Source: Agrobacterium leguminum
GTDB taxonomy: Bacteria > Pseudomonadota > Alphaproteobacteria > Rhizobiales > Rhizobiaceae
Assembly (NCBI RefSeq): GCF_015704895.1
Contig: NZ_JADQWB010000007.1
Coordinates: 62,001 to 126,000, forward strand
Direction: 5' to 3'
Length of the DNA: 64,000 nucleotides
Below are positions 10,721-20,099 of this stretch, piece after piece. Position 1 is the first letter of the stretch, and every line of letters begins with the position of its first letter. The notes beneath the pieces are model-generated. The model had not been told where the DNA came from. It ran no database searches and worked only from the letters and a program-made list of their open reading frames with translations. The translations under genes and the position numbers were made by a program.

Positions 10721-12190
10721 TCAGGGCCCGATCTTCGGTGGCTCGCCAAGATTCGGCATGCCCGGCAATCCACCCGGCTGGCCGAAATTGGGCATGGTGT
10801 TGCCACCCTGATTGCCGAAGGCGGGAACTTCGATCTTGATGGAATTCAGATCGACCTCGGGCGCCTTGTCCAACCAGTAGGTGACGGATTCCGGCCAGAA
10901 GATCACGATGGCGACGAGGATGAGCTGCATGCCGAGCCATGGGATGGCGCCCATGTAGATGTCCGATGTCTTGACCGTGCGTGGCGCGATGGAGCGCAGG
11001 TAGAACAACGCAAATCCGAAGGGCGGATGCATGAAGCTCGTCTGCATGTTGATGCAGATCAGAACGCCGAACCAGATCAGATCGATGCCGAGCGACTGGG
11101 CGATCGGCGCCAGCATCGGAATGACGATGAAGGCGATTTCGAAGAAATCGAGGAAGAAGGCGAGGAAGAAGATGAAGATGTTGACGAAGATCAGGAAGCC
11201 GATGGGGCCGCCCGGAATGCCCGACAGCATATGCTCGATCCAGAGCGAACCGTCCATGCCCTGAAAGACGAGGGAGAAGCAGGTGGCGCCGACCAGAATG
11301 AACACCACCATCGAGGTGATATGCATGGTGGAATGCATGCCTTGCTTGATGAGGTCCCAGGTGAGGCGGCGGTGCGCGGCGGCCAGCGCCATGGCGCCAA
11401 CGACCCCGAGCGCACCGGCTTCGGTGGGCGTTGCGAGGCCGAGGAAGATGGTGCCGAGCACGAGGAAGATCAGCACGATGGAGGGGATCATGCCTGCCAG
11501 CACGCGGAACACCAGCGCCCGGTTGAGTTCTCCCCGCGCTTCCGGCGGCAGCGCCGGCAGGTCCTTCGGCCGCACGACCGACATGAACAGGATGAAGAGC
11601 ATGAAGATGGCGACCTGCAGGATCGAAGGGCCGATGGCGCCCAGATACATGTCGCCAACGGATTTGCCGAGCTGGTCGGCAAGCACAATCAGCACCAGCG
11701 AAGGCGGGATGACCTGCGTGATCGTTCCCGATGCGGCGATGACGCCGGTGGCAAGCCGAGGGTTGTAACCATATTTCAGCATGATCGGCAGCGAGATGAC
11801 GCCCATGGTGATGACCGAGGCGGCAACCGTGCCAGTAATCGCGCCAAGGATCGCGCCGACGATGATGACGGCATAAGCGAGGCCGCCGGGAATGGCGCCG
11901 AACAGCTTGCCCGTCCCTTCAAGCAGATCTTCCGCAAGCCCGCATCGCTCGAGGATCGCGCCCATGAAGGTGAAGAAGGGGATGGCCAGCAGAAGGTCGT
12001 TCGAGACGATGCCGAAGATGCGCAGCGGCAGGGCCTGAAGAAAGGCCGGCGAAAAATGCTCCGTGAAGATGCCGATGACGCCGAAAACGAGACCGACGGT
12101 GGCGAGCGAGAAAGCAACCGGAAATCCGTAAAGCATGAAGATGATCATGCCGAGGAACATCAGTGGCGGAAGAATACCATATTCGAACAT
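10721..12190 (-). CDS. TRAP transporter large membrane subunit (DctM)
   Basis: A 489-residue integral membrane protein of the DctM family with some twelve hydrophobic segments. GAITGTVAASVITMGVISLP and the ATPTEAGALG loop are typical. It uses an ion gradient, with DctQ, to import the ligand bound by the periplasmic protein. The last 35 or so residues are soluble and rich in Gly, Pro and Asn (FGQPGGLPGMPNLGEPP), an odd tail that adds to the usual length of about 430 residues. It follows dctQ by 32 bases. Confidence 0.9.
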   Translation of the reverse strand: MFEYGILPPLMFLGMIIFMLYGFPVAFSLATVGLVFGVIGIFTEHFSPAFLQALPLRIFGIVSNDLLLAIPFFTFMGAILERCGLAEDLLEGTGKLFGAIPGGLAYAVIIVGAILGAITGTVAASVITMGVISLPIMLKYGYNPRLATGVIAASGTITQVIPPSLVLIVLADQLGKSVGDMYLGAIGPSILQVAIFMLFILFMSVVRPKDLPALPPEARGELNRALVFRVLAGMIPSIVLIFLVLGTIFLGLATPTEAGALGVVGAMALAAAHRRLTWDLIKQGMHSTMHITSMVVFILVGATCFSLVFQGMDGSLWIEHMLSGIPGGPIGFLIFVNIFIFFLAFFLDFFEIAFIVIPMLAPIAQSLGIDLIWFGVLICINMQTSFMHPPFGFALFYLRSIAPRTVKTSDIYMGAIPWLGMQLILVAIVIFWPESVTYWLDKAPEVDLNSIKIEVPAFGNQGGNTMPNFGQPGGLPGMPNLGEPPKIGP

Positions 12191-12222
12191 GGGAAATATC
12201 CTGAAGGTTCAGATCGGTGCGA

Positions 12223-12762
12223 TCATTGCAGGGGTTTTTCGTACTTCGTATCGAGCGCATAAAGCCCGTTGAGGGCGCCTATGCGCTTGATGAGTTCGGA
12301 AAAACCCTGAAGAACCAAAAGGGCGAAACCGGCGAAGATGATGAATTTCACCGGCCAGCGGATGAGGCCGCCGGCATTGGAGGACATTTCGCTCTGATGC
12401 CAGGATAGCGTGAACATGGGCCAGGAAAGCCAGGCGAGGTAAAAGCAGCCGGGAAGCAGGAACAGCACGATGCCGATAATGTCCACCCAGATGCGGCTGC
12501 GCGGTGAAATCGCGCCATAAATGATGTCCACTCGCACATGTTCATTCATGCGCAGCGTGTAGGATGCGCCGATCAGCACGATGAAAGCGAACATGTACCA
12601 CTGGATTTCCAGCCAGCCGTTTGAACTGTAGTTCAGGGCGTAACGGACCATGGCGTTGCCGGCGCTGACAAGGCAGCAGATGAGCACGAGATAACCGGCA
12701 ACCTTGCCCAGAGCTTCGCTTGCAAGGTCTATCAGCGCACTTAGTTTTAAAAGCGATTTCAT
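12223..12762 (-). CDS. TRAP transporter small membrane subunit (DctQ)
   Basis: A 179-residue protein with four hydrophobic helices, the DctQ pattern. I start it at 12762, where AAGAGGGGAAAG gives a ribosome site before MKSLLKL. The longer in-frame start would add a low-complexity leader. The central LRMNEHVRVD segment is typical of DctQ. It forms the membrane complex with the downstream DctM. The matching binding protein is most likely the convergent gene 1.9 kb away. Confidence 0.87.
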   Translation of the reverse strand: MKSLLKLSALIDLASEALGKVAGYLVLICCLVSAGNAMVRYALNYSSNGWLEIQWYMFAFIVLIGASYTLRMNEHVRVDIIYGAISPRSRIWVDIIGIVLFLLPGCFYLAWLSWPMFTLSWHQSEMSSNAGGLIRWPVKFIIFAGFALLVLQGFSELIKRIGALNGLYALDTKYEKPLQ

Positions 12763-13177
12763 AACTTTCCCCTCTTCCCTTTTCGGGCCCTTTGCGGGTT
12801 TATGGCGGAGAGCAAAGCCGGGCGCCCCTGCTGCGGCCACGCCTCCACGTGCTTCCGCTGCCACAGGTTCCAGAGTTCCTCCCCACAGAATCCCGTGTAT
12901 GGTCAGGCGGTTCGAAAAGCAACCAAAACCACCATGAAACAGCTTGGTGGACCGTCCTTTTCAACCGTTTGCGAAAGAATGTTGCCCTATGACATGTTTT
13001 GCCCGGTTGAGCGGCAACGATGCATGCCGCTGCCGCTCTTTCATTGAGAACGCATTGCGCTTTTCGGCGACTTCATGTTACCTCTGGCTACGGAGAATCC
13101 GGCATGGGCCCGTGATCGTTCGCGGGCAGATTTCCCCGCACAACGGGCATGACGGATGGAGCACAAGGGGAAGCGGA
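12763..13177. other. divergent region between dctQ and the cytochrome oxidase subunit gene
   Basis: About 415 bases. Several short frames exist, but none has a ribosome site or protein-like composition. It should hold the dctQ promoter and the promoter of the small oxidase gene; I could not assign either with confidence. Confidence 0.45.
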
Positions 13178-13402
13178 ATGAGCGAACACCACACGGGTCC
13201 TGTCGAAGTCGGCGCCGAGATGAACTACGCCGAGCACGAAAAGACCTATAACGGTTTTCTGGCCTTGACGAAGTACGGCACCATGATGCTGTGCGTGCTG
13301 ATGCTGGCCATGGTCGCGGGTTTCTTCACCACCGCCGGCTTCCTTGGCGGTCTGGTCGTCTTCGTCGTGCTGTCGGCTGCGGGTTTCTTTTTGCTGCGCT
13401 GA
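13178..13402 (+). CDS. aa3-type cytochrome c oxidase subunit IV
   Basis: A 74-residue protein with an N-terminal hydrophilic part containing MNYAEHEKTYNGF followed by two hydrophobic stretches, the pattern of the short bacterial aa3 oxidase subunit IV (PF07835), common in alphaproteobacteria. ATG 13178 has GGGGAAG upstream; a longer in-frame GTG start was rejected because it adds a Cys/Arg-rich leader. The main oxidase genes are not in this window, so the subunit is encoded alone, which is usual in rhizobia. It is thought to help assembly or stability of the oxidase in the inner membrane. Confidence 0.85.
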   Translation: MSEHHTGPVEVGAEMNYAEHEKTYNGFLALTKYGTMMLCVLMLAMVAGFFTTAGFLGGLVVFVVLSAAGFFLLR

Positions 13403-13471
13403 ACGATCCCGTTCATGAGCGGTTCCCGTTGCGGGGACCGGGCGATGCCGGATAACCGGAAAGGCCAAGCC

Positions 13472-14005
13472 ATGAAGCGTCTGTTCTATTGTCTGTTTCT
13501 GCTGGTGGCGATTGCGCATCCCGCTTTGTCACGCGATCTCTCACCTGCCGAGCAGGATAGTCTTCGCACGCAGATAGAGCGATTTCAGACGGCTTTGAGC
13601 GCACAGGATTTCGATGTCGTCGGCAAGACGGTGCCGCCGAAAATCTTTGAATTCATCGCAGGCGAAGCGGGTATTACCGTGGAGCAATTGCGCGGCGCTT
13701 TGACCGCGCAGATGCAGATGGCGCTCGCGGCGGTCAAGATAACCGAGTTTACCATGGATACGCAGGCGATCAGCCTTGCGCAAACGCCTGATGGAACGCC
13801 CTATGCACTTATTCCGACCAGGACGGTGATGGAGACCGGCGGCCAGACGATCGAGGCGAAATCCCACACGCTGGCGCTGATGGACGGTGCCGACTGGTAT
13901 TTGCTGCGGGTAAGCGACCAGCAGCAGGTCACGATCCTGCGCAAGGTCTATCCGTCCTTCGCCGAGGTGGTGTTTCCCGACGGTTCCATGCAGCCGGTGA
14001 AATAG
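13472..14005 (+). CDS. secreted protein of unknown function
   Basis: A 177-residue protein with a signal peptide (MKRLFYCLFLLVAIAHPALS) and no recognisable catalytic motif. The mature part is mixed alpha/beta, contains DGTPYALIPTRT and DGADWYLLRV, and ends in PDGSMQPVK. Start at 13472 chosen because it opens the signal peptide; upstream codons are not protein-like. The segment with YALIPT and W-Y-L-L-R resembles the small NTF2-like or DUF-type periplasmic domains that end in a measured beta sheet, but this is weak. It lies between the oxidase subunit and a convergent oxidase gene. Confidence 0.7.
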   Translation: MKRLFYCLFLLVAIAHPALSRDLSPAEQDSLRTQIERFQTALSAQDFDVVGKTVPPKIFEFIAGEAGITVEQLRGALTAQMQMALAAVKITEFTMDTQAISLAQTPDGTPYALIPTRTVMETGGQTIEAKSHTLALMDGADWYLLRVSDQQQVTILRKVYPSFAEVVFPDGSMQPVK

Positions 14006-14021
14006 TCCCGTCTTCCTGAAC

Positions 14022-15275
14022 TCAGGAAAAACGTCCCGGACGGAAAGGATCGACCGAGATTTCCGTCTCCTCGCCGCTGGCCAGTTGCGTCACCAGACGG
14101 GCGGTTGCTGCCGATTGTGTCAGCCCCAGATGGCCATGGCCGAAGGCATAGATGACGGAGGGCGTGGCGCGTGCCGTGCCGATGACGGGAAGACAGTCCG
14201 GCATGGACGGGCGGAACCCCATCCATTGTTTCCCGCCTTCCAGTTTGAGGCCGGGCAGGAAGCGTCCCGCTTTCTTCAGCATGGCTTCCGCACGGCGGAA
14301 ATTCGGCTTCAGTTCCAGCCCGCCGAGTTCGACCGCGCCGCCAATGCGGATGCCCGTCGATAGCGGAGTGACGACGAAGCCATGGTCGTTGAAATAAAGC
14401 TGGCGCGTCAGGTTGAAAGCCTCGGGGGAAAGGGTGGTGTTGTAACCACGTTCGGTTTCCAGCGGCACGATGTTGCCAAGCGTCGCGGCAAGTTTTCTCG
14501 ACCAGGCGCCGCAGGCGATCACCACTTTGTCGGCATCGATCTTGTCGCCATTTTCCAGCGTCACGATCGTACTTTCGCCCACGGCGTCGATGCGTTCGGC
14601 CTCGCCTTTGCGCAGGCTGGCGCCGCGGGCGATTACCAGATCGAAAATGGCGCGGGTGAAATCGTAAGGGTCGGAGACCTGCAGGCCATCCGGCGAAAAC
14701 ATGGCATGGCGGAACTGGGGCGCGAGACCCGGCTGCAGTTCCTCGATTTCGGGGCGGCCGACGCGCTGAAAGGTGAAACCGGCGCTTTCCTTTTCGTCCC
14801 AGTCCCTGCGGGCAGCATTGAGACTTGCCTCGCTGTCATAAAGATCGAGCGTGCCGGTTTTCGAAACGAGATGCGAAAGTTCCGGCATCGCGGCGACATG
14901 GGCCATTTCCATGGCAGCCAGCCGGTTTATGTCGGTGAGTGATTTCAGCCCATGGCGAAAGTTGCGCTCGGCGCTCGCGCGCCAGAAACGCCACAGCCAG
15001 GGTGCGATCTTTGCCGCATAGGCCGGCGGCACACTGAGCGGGCCGAGCGGATCGAACAGCCAGCGCGGCGCTTTTTTCATGATGCCGGGAGCGGGAATGG
15101 GGATGATTTCGGGGAAGGCCAGAATGCCGGCATTGCCGGAACTCGCGCCCCGGGCAACCTCGCCGCGCTCCAGCAGCACCACCTCGCGTCCGGCATTCTG
15201 CAGATAAAGCGCCGCCATGGAACCGATAATGCCGGTGCCGATCACCAGCACATCGCATTTCAGGGTTTTGGTCAT
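14022..15275 (-). CDS. FAD-dependent amino-acid oxidase/dehydrogenase, DadA-like
   Basis: A 417-residue flavoprotein of the DAO family. The N-terminal Rossmann motif VIGTGIIGSMAALYL binds FAD, followed by ERGEVARGASSGNAG, a hallmark of DadA-like dehydrogenases. Near the C-terminus WMGFRPSMPDCLPVIG and FGHGHLGLTQ complete the FAD fold. D-amino acid dehydrogenases oxidise D-amino acids to 2-oxo acids and feed electrons to the respiratory chain. Proline- or hydroxyproline-type substrates are equally possible in rhizobia. It stands alone, divergent from the chemoreceptor. Confidence 0.87.
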   Translation of the reverse strand: MTKTLKCDVLVIGTGIIGSMAALYLQNAGREVVLLERGEVARGASSGNAGILAFPEIIPIPAPGIMKKAPRWLFDPLGPLSVPPAYAAKIAPWLWRFWRASAERNFRHGLKSLTDINRLAAMEMAHVAAMPELSHLVSKTGTLDLYDSEASLNAARRDWDEKESAGFTFQRVGRPEIEELQPGLAPQFRHAMFSPDGLQVSDPYDFTRAIFDLVIARGASLRKGEAERIDAVGESTIVTLENGDKIDADKVVIACGAWSRKLAATLGNIVPLETERGYNTTLSPEAFNLTRQLYFNDHGFVVTPLSTGIRIGGAVELGGLELKPNFRRAEAMLKKAGRFLPGLKLEGGKQWMGFRPSMPDCLPVIGTARATPSVIYAFGHGHLGLTQSAATARLVTQLASGEETEISVDPFRPGRFS

Positions 15276-15593
15276 CGGCGCTCCTGCAACACAAATCTTT
15301 CAACCCCGCATAACAATGAATGCCGCCCCGATGAAAGGCCGTATCGTGTTGCCGGCGCAGAAATATCAGCACTGTGGCAAATAAGCGGTCCGAAATAGAC
15401 AAGGCGAATATATTCGCGATGAAGCATACCGGCAGTCGATTGAGGCTCCGGATCAATAGTTATAGTTCATTATTAATCGCTATTTAACGGTGTCCGGCTA
15501 GTTTCGCGTTCAGGCGGGCCGACCGTTTTTCATCTCTATATTTCGAGGGTGGAACAGGTCTGCATATGGATTACTGTTTGAGGGTTCAAAAAG
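15276..15593. other. divergent intergenic region between the DadA-like gene and the chemoreceptor
   Basis: No gene seen. The part at 15455-15490 is AT-rich (TTATAGTTCATTATTAA) and is the likely promoter zone of the chemoreceptor, with a ribosome site GAGGG before its start. Confidence 0.45.
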
Positions 15594-17330
15594 ATGTCTC
15601 ACTTTTCCAAACTCGGTCTGGATGCTTCTGCGGTGCTTGATGCGCTGAGCCGCTCACAGGCCATCATCGAGTTCGATCTGACCGGCAAGATTTTGAAAGC
15701 GAACGATAATTTCTGCAAGGCCGTCGGCTATCAGCAGTCTGAAATCGTTGGGCGTACCCACAGCATGTTCCTGTCCCCCGAAGATGCGGCCTCGCCTGAA
15801 TACAAGAGCTTCTGGGCGAAGCTGTCGCGTGGCGAATACGATCAGGGTCAGTATCGACGTCGGGCCAAGAATGGCGACGAAATCTGGATCGAAGCTTCCT
15901 ACAATCCGGTGTTCCGTTTCGGTAAGCCCTACAAGGTGGTCAAGATTGCAACCGACATCACCTCGATCAAGCGCAAGAGCGCCGAGGATGACGGGAAACT
16001 GGCGGCGCTCTCCCGCGCGCAGGCCATGATCGAATTTACGCCGGACGGAAAAATCCTCAGCGCCAACGAAAATTTCCTCTCGACGCTCGGTTACACGGCG
16101 GAAGACATCGTCGGCAAACATCATTCGATGTTCTGCGAGCCGGCCTATGTCCAGTCCCAGGACTATCGGGATTTCTGGAAGGAACTCGGAAAGGGCCATT
16201 TCTCGACGGGGCAGTTTATGCGCCTTGGCAAGGATGGCAAACGCGTCTTCATTCAGGCCTCCTATAATCCGATCATCGATGATCGGGGCCGCGTCTTCAA
16301 GGTAGTGAAATTCGCTTTCGATGTGACGGACCGGATGCATGCGGTCGAGGAACTTGGTGCTGCGCTCGAGCGGCTTTCCCAATGCAATATCCGTATTACG
16401 CTGGACAAACCTTTCGTCGGCGAGTTCGAACGGCTGCGTTGCGATTTCAATAAATCCATCGCCGAATTCCAGAAGACGCTGGAAAACGTTCTCGGGCAGA
16501 CCGGAGACCTGACCCGCAGCAGCCAGGAAGTCAGCGAAGCCTCCGTCAATCTCGCCGAACGTTCGCGTGAGCAGGCGGTGGCGCTTGAGGAAACTTCGGC
16601 AGCACTCGAAGAAATCACCGCGACGGTCCGTTCGTCGACAGAAAATATGAAAGAGACACGCAAGCTCGTTCAGAGCGCGCGGACATCCACCGTGGCCTCC
16701 ACCGAGGTCGTGGAGCGAACCGTCGATGCCATGCAGCGTATCGAGACGGCTTCGCGGGAAATCAGCCAGATCATCGGTGTGATCGACGAAATCGCCTTCC
16801 AGACGAACCTGCTGGCGCTGAATGCCGGCGTGGAAGCTGCACGTGCGGGTGAAGCGGGCAAGGGTTTTGCGGTGGTGGCGCAGGAAGTGCGCGAGCTGGC
16901 GCAGCGTTCCGCCAATGCCGCAAAGGAAATCAAGGCGCTGATCAACAATTCCGGCACCGAGGTTCTGGAAGGCGTCAGGCTGGTGGGCGAAACCGGCGAA
17001 GCGCTGAAGCAGATCGACGCGCTGGTCAGGCACATTGACGGCAATGTCGACATGATCGCCAAGGCGGCGGACGAGCAGGCTGTCGGCATCAGCGAGATCA
17101 ACAAGGCGGTCAACCGGCTGGACCGGATGACACAGGAAAACGCCGCGATGAGCGCCCGTACCACGGTGATCAGCACGACGCTGGCGCAGGGTGCGGATGC
17201 GCTGGCGCAGCTTGTTAGCCTGTTCAAGCTGAACCGCCGCACGGTTCAGCGGGAAGACGGATCGTCCACCCGCTCGGATACTCCGAATACGGCCCGGCGC
17301 GACCAGACGTCGGCACGGGCGGCCGCGTAA
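15594..17330 (+). CDS. soluble methyl-accepting chemotaxis protein with two PAS domains
   Basis: A 578-residue chemoreceptor without any membrane segment. Two PAS domains follow one another (about residues 12-125 and 135-250). They are near-duplicates, each with the block F..TGKIL.AN..F (SRSQAIIEFD and SRAQAMIEFT) and ending in KVVK.A.D.T. A linker and a cytoplasmic signalling domain follow (about 300-530), with the conserved hairpin tip FQTNLLALNAGVEAARAGE that contacts CheA and CheW. There is no C-terminal CheR/CheB tether pentapeptide. Such receptors sense cytoplasmic redox or small-ligand signals, often with haem or FAD in PAS; the cofactor here is not evident. Confidence 0.92.
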   Translation: MSHFSKLGLDASAVLDALSRSQAIIEFDLTGKILKANDNFCKAVGYQQSEIVGRTHSMFLSPEDAASPEYKSFWAKLSRGEYDQGQYRRRAKNGDEIWIEASYNPVFRFGKPYKVVKIATDITSIKRKSAEDDGKLAALSRAQAMIEFTPDGKILSANENFLSTLGYTAEDIVGKHHSMFCEPAYVQSQDYRDFWKELGKGHFSTGQFMRLGKDGKRVFIQASYNPIIDDRGRVFKVVKFAFDVTDRMHAVEELGAALERLSQCNIRITLDKPFVGEFERLRCDFNKSIAEFQKTLENVLGQTGDLTRSSQEVSEASVNLAERSREQAVALEETSAALEEITATVRSSTENMKETRKLVQSARTSTVASTEVVERTVDAMQRIETASREISQIIGVIDEIAFQTNLLALNAGVEAARAGEAGKGFAVVAQEVRELAQRSANAAKEIKALINNSGTEVLEGVRLVGETGEALKQIDALVRHIDGNVDMIAKAADEQAVGISEINKAVNRLDRMTQENAAMSARTTVISTTLAQGADALAQLVSLFKLNRRTVQREDGSSTRSDTPNTARRDQTSARAAA

Positions 17331-17376
17331 AGGAGCGGGCTCAGGCCCGCTTCAGCTTGAGAATGAGATTCGGTGG

Positions 17377-17415
17377 ATGCGGATGCCTTTGAACGGGCAT
17401 CCGCATGGCTTTTTC
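17377..17415 (+). terminator. terminator after the chemoreceptor gene
   Basis: ATGCGGATGCC (17377-17387) pairs perfectly with GGCATCCGCAT (17396-17406), followed by GGCTTTTT. It touches the 3' end of the convergent monooxygenase gene. Confidence 0.65.
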
Positions 17416-18721
17416 ACCGCAGCGCCGGTCGTTCGATACCGAGGTGGTCGCGCAGCGTCGAGCCTTCGTAATCCTTGCGGAACAGGCCGCGCTCCTGCAG
17501 CAGCGGAACGACCTCGCGGTTGAATTCCTCCAGCCCGCCAGGGAAGAAGGGCGGCATGACGTTGAAGCCATCGGCCGCGCCGTTTTCGAACCATTCCTGC
17601 ATGCGGTCGGCCACATCCTTGGCTGTGCCCATGACAATATGGTGGCCGCGGCCGGCGGCGACGCGCAGCGCAAGCTCCCGGATCGTCAGCTTTTCGCGGC
17701 GCGCCAGTTCGGTCAGGAGTTCGGCGCGGCTGCGCAGCTGGTCGGAAATCGGCAGGTCCGGCAGCGGGCCGTCGAGATCGTAATCAGTGAGGCTGTGGCC
17801 GATGCGTTCTTCAAGCAGCGGCATGGCGCTCTTGATATCGGTCCAGCGGTTCAGTTCCTTCAGCTTTTCGCCGGCCTCTTCGAAGCTTCTGCCGATGATC
17901 GGCATGAAGCCGGGCATCACGGCGACGCTGGCCGGATCGCGGCCGAACTTCTCCACGCGCGCCTTGAGGCTGGTATAGAAGGCCTGCGCTTCGGAAATCG
18001 CCTGCTGGGCGGTGAAGACGATATCGGCGGTGCGGGCGGCGAGATCCTGCCCCGGACCGGAAGATCCGGCCTGGATGAGAACCGGGTGGCCCTGCGGCGA
18101 ACGCGGAATATTGAGCGGTCCCTTGACCGTGAAATATTTGCCCTCGTGGTTGAGGATATGGACCTTTTCCGGATCGACATAACGGCCCGCCTGCTTGTCC
18201 TTGACGAAGGCATCGTCATCCCAGCTGTCCCACAGGCCGCGAACGACATTCACATATTCTTCCGCCACCGCATAACGTTCGTCATGCTCGGGATGGTCCT
18301 TGGAAAAATTGGCCGCCGTGCGGGCATAGGAGGTGGTGACGATGTTCCACGCCGCGCGGCCGTGGCTCAGATGATCGATGGAAGCGAAGGCGCGGGCGGT
18401 GTGGTAGGGCTCGCCATAGGTGGTGGAGGCGGTGGCGGCCAGCCCGATCTTGTCGGTGACCATGGCCAGTGCGGCAAGCAGGGTCAGCGGCTCGAAACGG
18501 GCGATCATCGAGGGATGGGCGTCGACGCCGCTGGTCAGGCCGTCGGCCAAGAATACCATGTCGAACTTCGCCGCTTCGGCCATTTTCGTCACACGGGTAA
18601 GCAGATCGAAATTCTCGCTGCCGGCCTCCGCATCGGGGTGACGCCAGCCGGAAACGTGGTGCCCGGCGCCCTGCAGGAAAAGGCCGAGATGCATCTGTCT
18701 TTTGCGTGTCGTGGTGGTCAT
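17414..18721 (-). CDS. FMN-dependent monooxygenase, NtaA/SnaA/DszA family
   Basis: A 435-residue flavin-dependent monooxygenase of the bacterial luciferase superfamily. Family blocks are MHLGLFLQGAGHHVSGWRHP at the start, the GLAATASTTYGEPYH strand, the SHGRAAWNIVTT segment and HPVLIQAGSSGPGQ. Enzymes of this group need reduced FMN from a partner reductase, which is not encoded here, and act on aminopolycarboxylates (NtaA, EmoA), sulphur heterocycles (DszA) or S-substituted cysteines. ATG 18721 is preferred to 18730 by ribosome-site spacing. It is the last gene of a minus-strand operon with a polar amino-acid importer and an MmgE/PrpD protein, which favours an amino-acid-like substrate. Confidence 0.88.
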   Translation of the reverse strand: MTTTTRKRQMHLGLFLQGAGHHVSGWRHPDAEAGSENFDLLTRVTKMAEAAKFDMVFLADGLTSGVDAHPSMIARFEPLTLLAALAMVTDKIGLAATASTTYGEPYHTARAFASIDHLSHGRAAWNIVTTSYARTAANFSKDHPEHDERYAVAEEYVNVVRGLWDSWDDDAFVKDKQAGRYVDPEKVHILNHEGKYFTVKGPLNIPRSPQGHPVLIQAGSSGPGQDLAARTADIVFTAQQAISEAQAFYTSLKARVEKFGRDPASVAVMPGFMPIIGRSFEEAGEKLKELNRWTDIKSAMPLLEERIGHSLTDYDLDGPLPDLPISDQLRSRAELLTELARREKLTIRELALRVAAGRGHHIVMGTAKDVADRMQEWFENGAADGFNVMPPFFPGGLEEFNREVVPLLQERGLFRKDYEGSTLRDHLGIERPALR

Positions 18722-18748
18722 GGGGATCATGCCTTCATGTCGGTCGAG

Positions 18749-20095
18749 TTATATTTGCGATACCAGAAGCGTTTCGAGCTTCTTGAGGTCGGCTGCGGTT
18801 TTCATGGACCGCACCAGTGCCGGAATGCCGGCGAATTTCTCATTGCCGCCGGTCGCGTCGGCAAATTTTTCGGTCGGGTCATCGATGCCGGGGAGGCCAT
18901 CGACACGGCGCGACAGCACCGTGCCGTCCTTCTTCGTCACGTCGATGACCACGAACCGGGTGGTCGGATCGGGCGAGAGGCGGCGGGCGGTCTCGTCATG
19001 CCGGCGCGAGACTCTGGCGGAAAGGGCAAGCAGGTCGGCGCGCGTCGGGCGCTCATCGAAATGGCCGATGCCGAGCGCTCCATCAGTTAGCGCTGCGGCA
19101 AAGACATATTCGGCGCTGAAGCGTGCATCGATGCCGGTCGTGGGCGTGGCCGGTCCGACGAGGGCGGCATCGCCGCCCGGCGGGAAGGTGATGGTGACAG
19201 TTTCGATCTCATCCGGCGTCAGATCATTGCTGTTGCGCAGCGCCAGCGCGCCGACGGCAACGGGATGGCTGGCGGTGCAGCAGGGAAAGGCCTTGAGGGT
19301 GAGGCCGGGCGAGACGATCTGCCAGGGTGCGCCCCAGCCGGAGAGAACACGTTTCGGCTGCTCGGCGCCGAAGGCGTAGGCGGAATAAAAACCGATGGGG
19401 TTTTCCAGAAAATCCGGCGCGCCCTGAAAGCCCGATCGCGCCAGCCGCGCGGCGGTAAGGCCGGCACGTGTGGCGAGCCCGGCATGCAGCGGCTTGGCGT
19501 CATAACCGAATTGCAGACGAAGCCCAGCCGATTGGGTGGCAGCGAGGCCGAGCGCCACGGCCGTGGTTTGCGGATCGAATTTCAGGAGATGGGCAATCGC
19601 CGCCGCGGCACCGATGGGGCCGAGCGTGGCGGTGGCGTGGAAGCCGTTTTCGTAATGCTTGGTGCCGAGCGAGAGGCCGAGACGCGCCATGGTTTCCAGC
19701 CCGACGATATAGGCGGCGATGAAGGCGTCCGCCGTGGAGCCCTCTTCGACCGCGATAGCCAGCAAAGCGGGAATGATGGCAACGGTCGGGTGGCCGCGCA
19801 CACTGCCATGGACATCGTCATAATCAAGCACATGCCCGGCGTGGCCGTTGATGAGGGCGGCGGTAAAGGCATCCGTGCGCAGATCGTGGCCGATAATGCC
19901 CGCCGTACCTGACGTGCCGGGTGTGAAGCTGTCGATCAGGATTTTCGTGCTTCTGTCGGCAGCGCCGCCCAGCACGCAGGCGAAAAAATCGATCAGCGCC
20001 GTGCGGGCGATGGCCACTGCCTCGTCGTCGCGTAAAGGATCGGAGGCGGCAATCGCTTCGGCGAGATGAAGGGTGAGTTTTTCGTCGGCGGCCAT
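18749..20095 (-). CDS. MmgE/PrpD family protein
   Basis: A 448-residue cytoplasmic protein of the MmgE/PrpD fold. Typical blocks are ALIDFFACVLGG, the INGHAGHVLDYDDVHG stretch, GFHATATLGPIGAAAA and KAFPCCTASHP. The family includes 2-methylcitrate dehydratase, cis-aconitate decarboxylase and the iminodisuccinate epimerase described from Agrobacterium tumefaciens BY6, so lyase or epimerase action on a polycarboxylate is expected. The in-frame ATG at 20119 would overlap the upstream ATPase gene by 20 bases; 20095 has GAAGGG upstream and avoids this. Its place between an amino-acid ABC importer and an NtaA-like monooxygenase suggests a nitrogen-containing polycarboxylate substrate. Confidence 0.87.
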   Translation of the reverse strand: MAADEKLTLHLAEAIAASDPLRDDEAVAIARTALIDFFACVLGGAADRSTKILIDSFTPGTSGTAGIIGHDLRTDAFTAALINGHAGHVLDYDDVHGSVRGHPTVAIIPALLAIAVEEGSTADAFIAAYIVGLETMARLGLSLGTKHYENGFHATATLGPIGAAAAIAHLLKFDPQTTAVALGLAATQSAGLRLQFGYDAKPLHAGLATRAGLTAARLARSGFQGAPDFLENPIGFYSAYAFGAEQPKRVLSGWGAPWQIVSPGLTLKAFPCCTASHPVAVGALALRNSNDLTPDEIETVTITFPPGGDAALVGPATPTTGIDARFSAEYVFAAALTDGALGIGHFDERPTRADLLALSARVSRRHDETARRLSPDPTTRFVVIDVTKKDGTVLSRRVDGLPGIDDPTEKFADATGGNEKFAGIPALVRSMKTAADLKKLETLLVSQI

Positions 20096-20099
20096 GGCA

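Noticed and set aside
17405..19090. 561-codon plus-strand frame over the monooxygenase and MmgE/PrpD genes
   Set aside because: Antisense shadow; the minus-strand genes have all family motifs and operon spacing.
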